64,000 nucleotides of DNA from Candidatus Babelota bacterium (GTDB lineage Bacteria; Babelota; Babeliae; Babelales; Vermiphilaceae), in contig RXKB01000004.1 of NCBI GenBank assembly GCA_003963225.1, positions 124,001 to 188,000 of the forward strand. Reading direction: 5' to 3'. Shown one piece after another: positions 8,236 to 15,041 of the stretch. Both the position numbers and the translations under genes were made by a program. How positions within the stretch are numbered: position 1 is the stretch's first letter; each line of letters opens with the position of its first letter. The notes beneath the pieces are model-generated. The model was not told where the DNA came from. It worked only from the letters and a program-made list of their open reading frames with translations, and did not search any database.

Positions 8236-8823
8236 TTGATCCTTCTTCTTGTTGGCTTACGACCGTTACTTGGTCCGGCAAAATGTTATTATAAAGTGGG
8301 ATGCACCCAATTTGCAATAATACAATTGAATGATAAGGACTTTTTTCAAGCTTGCAAAGCAATATTTCTCCGATTAATTTCATGCAATCCTGTAGCTTTT
8401 TTTATAGAAAATTTTATTTTCAATAGGTCTTTTATGTTGTTTAAAAATGCAAAATTAAGTCTTTTATTTGGACTGCTTTTCTACACTGTTTTTACAAAAT
8501 CTAGTATAGAAAGACAAAGTATTACCTTTGTTAATTGTGATGCCGAAGTCATTTTAGATGCAAATACTTTGCAAAAAATTGTCATTTTTTTAATCAAAAA
8601 TCTTGATCAACAAACAACTGGCGACCTTTGTCTGCACTGCTCTGATAAAGGCTACACGCTTTTGCAAGCACTGCAAAAAGGCGGATATATTACTTTGTAT
8701 GTTGAAAACGCTACAAAAAAAACGTATATTGATTGGGTTATACATAATCGAACTGACAAAAAATATGTTGCAACTTGCTTAAAAAAGATCAAGCATGCAC
8801 TAAAAGCATCAACATATAATTAA
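8236..8823 (+). CDS. yidD: YidD-like domain fused to a membrane-anchored domain of unknown function
   Basis: The first 60 residues match YidD, a helper of membrane protein insertion: LRPLLGPAKCYYKVGCTQFA, then LRLISCNP. The frame has no stop after this and continues into a hydrophobic helix (LLFGLLFYTVFTK) and about 100 residues I do not recognise, rich in Cys and Thr. Either YidD carries an extra C-terminal domain or two genes share one frame, the second from the ATG at 8434. The TTG at 8236 is the likely start because it follows rnpA and fits YidD; an ATG at 8140 lies inside rnpA. No yidC follows, which is unusual for this locus. Confidence 0.7.
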   Translation: MILLLVGLRPLLGPAKCYYKVGCTQFAIIQLNDKDFFQACKAIFLRLISCNPVAFFIENFIFNRSFMLFKNAKLSLLFGLLFYTVFTKSSIERQSITFVNCDAEVILDANTLQKIVIFLIKNLDQQTTGDLCLHCSDKGYTLLQALQKGGYITLYVENATKKTYIDWVIHNRTDKKYVATCLKKIKHALKASTYN

Positions 8824-8858
8824 TGATACAAAAGTAGTAAATATTGCTATAAACATTT

Positions 8859-9149
8859 TTAACCCGTTTTTTTTATTTCATATAAACTATGTTTAATTCT
8901 ATTTTTAAATTCCTCCGAACAACGTTCCCAACGAACAATATCAACGGTGAATGGTAAATTAGATTCTTCAAAGTCTTCTTGCATTTGTCCTAAAATTAAA
9001 GTAGGAATAGGTTCCATAACACATAAATCTAAATCAGAAAATTTTTTTGGATTTCCATGTACTCGGGAGCCAAATGCTGCAATTTTATAAGCATATTTGT
9101 CAATAATTGATTGCACAATGATCAAATGTCGTTGTTCCATTTTTAACAT
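8859..9149 (-). CDS. mntA: Minimal nucleotidyltransferase, MNT-type antitoxin
   Basis: A 96-residue nucleotidyltransferase-fold protein. GSRVHGNPKKFSDLDL contains the GS signature and the paired metal-binding Asp residues; a third Asp lies in TVDIVRW. Proteins of this size paired with a HEPN protein act as antitoxins that add AMP to the toxin. Its ATG overlaps the stop of the upstream HEPN gene, as usual for such pairs. A second ATG at 9140 is possible. With the HEPN partner frameshifted, it may be a leftover antitoxin. Confidence 0.8.
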   Translation of the reverse strand: MLKMEQRHLIIVQSIIDKYAYKIAAFGSRVHGNPKKFSDLDLCVMEPIPTLILGQMQEDFEESNLPFTVDIVRWERCSEEFKNRIKHSLYEIKKTG

Positions 9150-9522
9150 GCTACTTTTTCCAAAACTGCAATTAGTTTTTCTACTTCTGTAATAAATTGA
9201 GGCAATATGGCAATTACTTCATTAGCATCTTCTTCTTGATACGTATGAGCCGTTACTTTTCTACTATCCAGAATAACTCTGGATCTTGAATAAACCCTTC
9301 AAGGGCTGCAAATCTAAACACTACACGTGGTGAATTTGCTTCTCTGCCACGCTCATGTAAAAAACGTTTCATAGTTTTCCAAGATAATTCATAAGTATAT
9401 TCAAATGCTTGTATTGCGCCTGCTTTTTCTTGCTCAGTGTTGAGATGTTGTGCAAATTGCTTTAATTTTGCAAAAGCTTTTTTCAGTGGATCAATATTAA
9501 TAGTGTATGTTTTTGCTTGCAT
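9143..9522 (-). pseudogene. HEPN-domain toxin of a HEPN/MNT pair, frameshifted
   Basis: From the ATG at 9522 (AAAGGGAA upstream) the frame encodes LKQFAQHLNTEQEKAG, AFEYTYELSWKTMKRFL and PRVVFRFA, the HI0074/HEPN substrate-binding family. It stops at 9253 after FWIVEK. Shifting frame by one just upstream restores the family: VILDSRKVTAHTYQEEDA, then a helix to VAC-stop at 9143. That segment holds the R-x4-H RNase motif typical of HEPN toxins, so the frameshift removes the active site. The break lies at about 9265-9275. Genuine decay, a sequencing error, or recoding are all possible; decay is most likely. Confidence 0.75.
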
Positions 9523-9531
9523 ATATTCCCT

Positions 9532-10968
9532 TTACAAAAGTTTACTTGCAAGCTCACTGAGCTGGCTACGTTCGCTTGTTTTTAAAAATACTGAACCAAA
9601 TATTTCTTGTCCTTTAAAACGCTCACTTGTATTAACAAGACCGTTACTTGGAAAATCAAGATATGGTGAATCTATTTGATAGGGATCACCAGCCAATACA
9701 ATTTTACTACCCTGACCTACCCTTGTTATTAATGTTTTAACTTCATGCGGTGTTAAATTTTGTACTTCATCCACAAAAATATATTGATAGGGTATTGACC
9801 TGCCACGCATATAAGTGATTGGTTCTAAACTAATTTTATTTTTTTTAATAAGCTCATCTAATGTTACTTCTGGACGATAATCTTGTGACGAGGTTATTTC
9901 TTTATGCCGTTTTTTATTTCGTTGTTTATCTTTTCGATGATCATGTTCCACATGTTGTACATGTTGTTCTATTTTTGTTGCATGCGCAATAAACTGTACA
10001 TTGTCATAAATAGGCAACATCCAACTGTACAGTTTTTCTTCTAATGTACCAGGTAAATACCCAATATCTCGACCCAACGGAATAACAGGCCGTGCAACAA
10101 GCATTTTTTCATATTCCTGATCCACTAATACTTTATATAAACCAGCAAGCAAGGCTAAAAACGTTTTTCCTGTACCTGCAGGACCAAATAAACAAACAAG
10201 TTCAATTGAAGGATCAGTTAGCAAATCTAATGCCATTGCCTGCTCTGGGTTACGTGCTTTGAGTGGCCAACGCATTTGCGTATCAGTAACTGGTTTAAAT
10301 TTTTTGTTTCCCAAGTAACGGAACACACGATAATTATGCGGATTATTATTACTCTCAAGAAGCACAAATTGATTAGGGACTAACTCTTTAGTCATGGCCA
10401 ATAAGGCCGATGGGACTGAAGCCCGAAGATCATTTGCTGCAATAGCCATACGAGTCCATCCATGATAAAAATCTTCTGAAGAAATAGATTCTTTTTGATA
10501 ATCTTGTGTAGCAACTCCCAGTGAGTCTGCTTTCACTCGTGCATTTAAATCTTTAGAAATAAACACAACTGCAAACCCATTTTTTTCATAGGCATACGCT
10601 ATCAACAAAATATCATTATCATTTGTTGCTCTACCATCAAGCACAGGCATAATCCCTTTTTCAACGGTGGGCGGAAATAAAATGCGCACCGTTGCCTTGT
10701 TTTTAAGAACCACTCCATCACGCAATGAACCAATTTGACGCAACCCATCCAAAAAACGTATTGCTTCACGTGAATTTCGACCACGATCAGTGCCTTCATG
10801 CTTAAATCTATCTAACTCCTCAAGAACTGGCAATGGAATACCAACCAATACTCCTTCAAATGATTCTAATGCATGAGGATCGTGCACTAATACATTGGTA
10901 TCAAGTATAAATAGTTTTTGCGCATGCATTTTTTGTATTTTGGAGGATACTTTTTTTTTGATTGCCAT
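9532..10968 (-). CDS. PhoH-family protein with N-terminal PIN domain
   Basis: A 478-residue cytoplasmic protein of the PIN-PhoH type, thought to act on RNA. The N-terminal PIN nuclease domain has FILDTNVLVHDP near residue 22, with acidic residues further on (LEELDRFK, DNDILLIAYAY). The PhoH ATPase has Walker A GPAGTGKT near residue 260, Walker B YIFVDEVQN near 396, and LAGDPYQID. Between them lies an unusual basic, His-rich insertion (residues about 330-350, HVQHVEHDHRKDKQRNKKR). The ATG at 10968 has AAAGGA upstream; the longer start at 11001 does not. It may be co-transcribed with the HEPN/MNT pair 10 bases downstream. Confidence 0.9.
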   Translation of the reverse strand: MAIKKKVSSKIQKMHAQKLFILDTNVLVHDPHALESFEGVLVGIPLPVLEELDRFKHEGTDRGRNSREAIRFLDGLRQIGSLRDGVVLKNKATVRILFPPTVEKGIMPVLDGRATNDNDILLIAYAYEKNGFAVVFISKDLNARVKADSLGVATQDYQKESISSEDFYHGWTRMAIAANDLRASVPSALLAMTKELVPNQFVLLESNNNPHNYRVFRYLGNKKFKPVTDTQMRWPLKARNPEQAMALDLLTDPSIELVCLFGPAGTGKTFLALLAGLYKVLVDQEYEKMLVARPVIPLGRDIGYLPGTLEEKLYSWMLPIYDNVQFIAHATKIEQHVQHVEHDHRKDKQRNKKRHKEITSSQDYRPEVTLDELIKKNKISLEPITYMRGRSIPYQYIFVDEVQNLTPHEVKTLITRVGQGSKIVLAGDPYQIDSPYLDFPSNGLVNTSERFKGQEIFGSVFLKTSERSQLSELASKLL

Positions 10969-11145
10969 GAAATCCTTTGTTTCAAAAAATATTTTCTGCA
11001 TTCTATCATATGAGAATGTAGTTGCCTATTGGCTTTAAAATTTGTTTATATTTTTTGTTTATGCGAATACGTATTTTTTTTCTCAGTACTCTACAATACA
11101 ATATACAATATCTACTTTTATCTTAAAGTTTTTAGGAATTTTTTT

Positions 11146-12222
11146 ATGTTAAATCTTTTGATAGCTTGCTTTTTATCTGTTATTGTTACACCCAATTTAT
11201 TGGCAATGGTTACTAAGGCTAGTCCAAAGGTTGGTCCATTTAAGTTAAAATCATCAGAAATGAAAAAGTTTGATAATGGTGAGTATCAAGTCAAAAGATA
11301 TGAAAATCTTAATGGATATTTTATTGAGCAAAGACAAAGCTTTCCTGTGGTATTAATTACTGATTTTTTTAGAGAATCAATAGTGGTGAATCAACAAGTA
11401 TTATCTGTATTTATAAAAACTTTTTTAGGAGATATTGGAATACAAGAAGATGAATTACAATTATATTACAATGTAATGACTGCTGAAAAGACTTCATTAA
11501 AAAATATAGTTTGCTATGGAAACACAAAAATTTTTATGGGCATGCCAAGCTGTGACCAGTATAAAGTTTTTTCTCCTGAAACCAGACTTTTGGCAAAGTA
11601 TAATACTTATTATAACATGGACACTCAACTGGATCATCTAAATAAAGTTATTTTACATCATCTGGACAATAATGCAAAAAAACGTACCGTAAAAATAAGT
11701 CAACAGTTTAAAATAAACTCTGTTTTTGTAGAAGATTATTATCTTATTATAGGGTCTTATATTGTCACAAGCGATCATAAATATGCTACAAATAAATATA
11801 GAATTGATGTTTACAATGCAGAACAGTTTTCTAAAAATAACGATGTTTCTGAAAGTAACGGCAACAGCAACGATCTTGCGTATGCCGTGGGCATGAATAT
11901 TTGTATTCCGTCAAAAGATCTTACACATGATGAGGCACAAAGTAATAAGCCAATATATAAAATTGAAACCATTTTTAATGATGCAAATAACATATATTGC
12001 GTTATGCTCAATCAGGTCACAAAGAAAAGGACATCCATTCAATTGGATCTGGATCGTAAAGCTTTTAAAATATCAGGCGTAACTGACGGACTGTATTTTA
12101 TTTTTGATTATGATAAACCCAAGTTAACAAACGAAGTTATAACATATTTTAACTCGGTTGATGGTAAAAAAGATAAAAAAGTACTAATGATAATTGTTAT
12201 TCTTCAAAAAATGAAAAAATAA
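11146..12222 (+). CDS. Secreted protein of unknown function
   Basis: I do not recognise this 358-residue protein. It starts with a clear signal peptide (MLNLLIACFLSVIVTPNLLA). The mature part alternates short beta-like segments and turns rich in Asn, Lys and Tyr, which could form a beta-propeller-like or beta-sandwich fold, but no motif is clear. The ATG at 11146 is chosen because TAGGAA precedes it and the signal peptide begins there; an earlier in-frame start would add a hydrophobic 39-residue extension. It stands alone between phoH and thrS. Confidence 0.7.
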   Translation: MLNLLIACFLSVIVTPNLLAMVTKASPKVGPFKLKSSEMKKFDNGEYQVKRYENLNGYFIEQRQSFPVVLITDFFRESIVVNQQVLSVFIKTFLGDIGIQEDELQLYYNVMTAEKTSLKNIVCYGNTKIFMGMPSCDQYKVFSPETRLLAKYNTYYNMDTQLDHLNKVILHHLDNNAKKRTVKISQQFKINSVFVEDYYLIIGSYIVTSDHKYATNKYRIDVYNAEQFSKNNDVSESNGNSNDLAYAVGMNICIPSKDLTHDEAQSNKPIYKIETIFNDANNIYCVMLNQVTKKRTSIQLDLDRKAFKISGVTDGLYFIFDYDKPKLTNEVITYFNSVDGKKDKKVLMIIVILQKMKK

Positions 12223-12411
12223 ACAGATTGTATAAAAATAACTATGTAAAAATAAGTTGCATTGCAGAGGTTTTTGCTACTTTTTTTCTTATTTATAATC
12301 ACAAAAAAGTTTGTACTATACTTTTTCAAAAGTAATGCCTATCACTTTTTGAAATTTGTATTTCATGATACAATTACCTACTACATTCTCTTTTTTTAGA
12401 AGGACTTTATT

Positions 12412-14124
12412 TTGAACAGCAATAAAAAGCTTGAAACACTCAGGCATTCGGCTGCTCATTTACTTGCGCATGCCATACAAGAACTGTATCCAGACACTTT
12501 ATTTACTATTGGGCCAGCAACTGAAGAAGGTTTTTTTTATGATGTACTCCCTTCAAAAAACTTTAAAGAAGACTGCTTGCCTTTACTTGAAAAAAAAATG
12601 CATGAAATCGCTTTGCGCAATCTGCCTTTAACCCATCAAAACATGGCTAAAGAAGATGCAAAACGTTTATTTAACCATAATAAATTTAAACTAGAACTTA
12701 TTGATGGTATTGAAGGCGATTTTGTGGGTATTGCAAGGCAAGGTGATTTTGTAGATTTGTGCAAAGGCGGCCACGTTGAAAACACTAATCAAATACAACA
12801 TGTAAAATTATTGCATATATCAGGGTCTTACTGGCGCGCAGACAAAAATGGTCAGCCTTTACAACGCATTTCTGGCACGGCATTTTGGACAGAAAAAGAG
12901 TTGCTGGAATATGTACAAAAAAAAGAAGATGCGTTAAAATATGATCACCGTCGAATTGGCAAAGCGTTAGATCTTTTTTCTTTTCAAGAAGAAGGACCAG
13001 GTTTTCCTTTTTATCATCCGAATGGAAAACTCATTTTAAATATCTTAACCGATCATTTAAAAAAACTTTTATTAAAGTATGGACATGTAGAAATTAGCAC
13101 CCCTGCCATGTTAAGCGACGAGCTGTGGCGTAGATCGGGCCATTACCAATTTTACAAAGACAACATGTATTTTTGCAGCATTGATGAAAAAGAGTACGCC
13201 GTCAAGCCTATGAACTGCCCTGGGGCAATTTTAGTATATAATGATCGCCCTCATTCTTATAAAGAACTGCCGTTAAGATATGCAGAGTTTGGACATGTAC
13301 ATCGGTATGAACTTTCTGGGGTCATGCATGGTCTTTTCCGAGCCCGAGCATTTACACAAGACGACGCTCATATTTTTTGTATGCCTGAACAGTTAAACAA
13401 AGAAATTGTAAGCCTTATTCAACTGCACCGTGAGCTAATCGATCCCTTCGGCTTTAAAACATCAGTCCGTGTTGCTACCAAACCAGCAAAATCTTTAGGA
13501 TCAGATCATTTATGGGAAATTGCAACTAACGCACTAATTGATGGGCTCAAGCAGGAACAGTACCCGTATGACATTGCACAAGGCGAAGGCGCTTTTTATG
13601 GCCCTAAAATTGAGTTTCATCTGTTAGATTCAATGGGTAGATCATGGCAATGTGGCACGATACAAGTCGATTTTTTTCAATCAGAAAACTTTGATCTTTC
13701 ATATATTTCAACAGAGGGCAAAAAAGAACGTCCTGTTATTATTCACAGGGCTTTATATGGCTCTATGGAACGTTTTTTTGGTATTTTATTGGAGCATTAT
13801 AAAGGGAAGCTGCCTTTCTGGTTGGCACCAGTACAAATTAAAATACTTTCCATTACTGACGAGCAAAAATCGTACGCTTACTCAATTGCACAGTATTTAA
13901 AATCATATAATATACGCGTAGCTGTTGATGAATCGTCTGATCAAATTTCAGGACAGATCAAAGCAGCATGCGCTCAAGGAATTCCGTGGGCACTTGTTCT
14001 TGGCAAAAAAGAAATGGCTCAAAATACCGTCACTCTTCGCTATGCTGATGGAAAACAAGAATTTAATCTTTCTCTTGAAAAATTAATACAAAAAGCTCAG
14101 CAAACTATTACCGACTTTTTGTAA
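12412..14124 (+). CDS. thrS: Threonyl-tRNA synthetase lacking the TGS domain
   Basis: Charges tRNA-Thr. The 570-residue enzyme starts directly at the editing domain: HSAAHLLAHA near residue 12 and DLCKGGHV near 116 hold the zinc/editing residues. The class II core follows with MNCPGAILVY, motif 2 EFGHVHRYELSGVMHGLFRAR, and motif 3 HRALYGSMERFFGILLEH; the anticodon-binding domain closes the chain. The usual N-terminal TGS domain (about 60 residues) is absent, and no frame upstream encodes it. The TTG start has AGAAGGA upstream. The 3' end overlaps the convergent nth gene by 17 bases. Confidence 0.95.
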   Translation: MNSNKKLETLRHSAAHLLAHAIQELYPDTLFTIGPATEEGFFYDVLPSKNFKEDCLPLLEKKMHEIALRNLPLTHQNMAKEDAKRLFNHNKFKLELIDGIEGDFVGIARQGDFVDLCKGGHVENTNQIQHVKLLHISGSYWRADKNGQPLQRISGTAFWTEKELLEYVQKKEDALKYDHRRIGKALDLFSFQEEGPGFPFYHPNGKLILNILTDHLKKLLLKYGHVEISTPAMLSDELWRRSGHYQFYKDNMYFCSIDEKEYAVKPMNCPGAILVYNDRPHSYKELPLRYAEFGHVHRYELSGVMHGLFRARAFTQDDAHIFCMPEQLNKEIVSLIQLHRELIDPFGFKTSVRVATKPAKSLGSDHLWEIATNALIDGLKQEQYPYDIAQGEGAFYGPKIEFHLLDSMGRSWQCGTIQVDFFQSENFDLSYISTEGKKERPVIIHRALYGSMERFFGILLEHYKGKLPFWLAPVQIKILSITDEQKSYAYSIAQYLKSYNIRVAVDESSDQISGQIKAACAQGIPWALVLGKKEMAQNTVTLRYADGKQEFNLSLEKLIQKAQQTITDFL

Positions 14125-14803
14125 CGCCAATTTTAGGGCAAAAAGTAGCAAGCGGACATTCTGAACATTTTGGACTTTGGGGGCGGCATATGTTTTGCCC
14201 CCACATAACAAGTAAACTATTGAGCTCAATCCAATGTTTTTTGGGTATAATTTTTTTTAGGGCTTCTTCAGTTTCTGCTGGATTTTTTGTTTGTACTAAC
14301 CCTAATCTATTGCTAATACGTTGGACGTGGGTATCAACACAAATTGCTGGGATATTGTAGGCATAACCAAGCACTAGGTTAGCTGTTTTACGGCCAACTC
14401 CTGGTAATGCCAAAAGCTGGCCGCTTTTTAGTACAACCGTTTGTTCGCACTGCTTTAGAAGAACAAAACTTATGTGTCTAATAGTGTACGCTTTTTTTCT
14501 ATAAAAGCCAACAGGGAAAATACATGCAGCAATTTTTTCTTCTGAAATTGCAACCATTTGTTGGGGATTTCGTGCAAGTTCAAATAATCTAATCGATGCA
14601 GCATAACTAATGGCATCTGTAGTTCTTAGGCTTAAAATACAGCTAATTAAAATAAGAAAAGGATCTTTGCCATATTTTTGTATAATAAGTTCGGCTGCAG
14701 GCCTTGGCATCGAAAAAGTTGCTTTTTGCAGAGTTGCAATAAGATGAGAAATAGTCATAATAGGTATATGGTGAAGTTTGTAAAAACTCCCCTTTTTTTG
14801 CAT
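14108..14803 (-). CDS. nth: Endonuclease III
   Basis: Removes oxidised pyrimidines from DNA and nicks the strand. The HhH-GPD core carries LPGVGRKTANLV with the catalytic Lys and VDTHVQR with the catalytic Asp. The C-terminus has the [4Fe-4S] ligands C-x6-C-x2-C-x5-C (CRPQSPKCSECPLATFC). Length is 231 residues from 14803; a second ATG at 14758 (MTISHLIATLQ) gives the normal family start and is equally possible, since neither has a strong ribosome binding site. A 40-codon gene lies just upstream and may be translated from the same message. Confidence 0.95.
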   Translation of the reverse strand: MQKKGSFYKLHHIPIMTISHLIATLQKATFSMPRPAAELIIQKYGKDPFLILISCILSLRTTDAISYAASIRLFELARNPQQMVAISEEKIAACIFPVGFYRKKAYTIRHISFVLLKQCEQTVVLKSGQLLALPGVGRKTANLVLGYAYNIPAICVDTHVQRISNRLGLVQTKNPAETEEALKKIIPKKHWIELNSLLVMWGQNICRPQSPKCSECPLATFCPKIGVTKSR

Positions 14804-14816
14804 TTACTTTGAATAA

Positions 14817-14939
14817 TTAATCTGGCTCCGAAGGAGGCCCCTCTGTACCAAGCAATACTACACGTGCAATAAACAGTAACGTTAATAACTCTTTTCTATT
14901 TTCAAGGAGAAAAAGAAAAAATCTATTTACATATTCCAT
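14817..14939 (-). CDS. Predicted 40-residue single-span membrane protein
   Basis: A short frame with AAGGA 7 bases before its ATG encodes MEYVNRFFLFLLENRKELLT, then a hydrophobic span ending in LGTEGPPSEPD. It ends 13 bases before nth on the same strand, as in an operon. I know no homologue. The spacing, start signal and membrane-like composition support a real gene, but chance cannot be excluded at this size. Confidence 0.45.
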   Translation of the reverse strand: MEYVNRFFLFLLENRKELLTLLFIARVVLLGTEGPPSEPD

Positions 14940-15041
14940 AAATAAATCCTTATACAATGTGTTAAAAAATACTTATAATTACAGTAATTTTACTTATTTT
15001 TTTTTAAATTACAATACATATTACTATGTGTGTGAGTTATT

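Noticed and set aside
9437..9679. Plus-strand frame of 80 codons
   Set aside because: It is antisense to the HEPN gene and the end of phoH.
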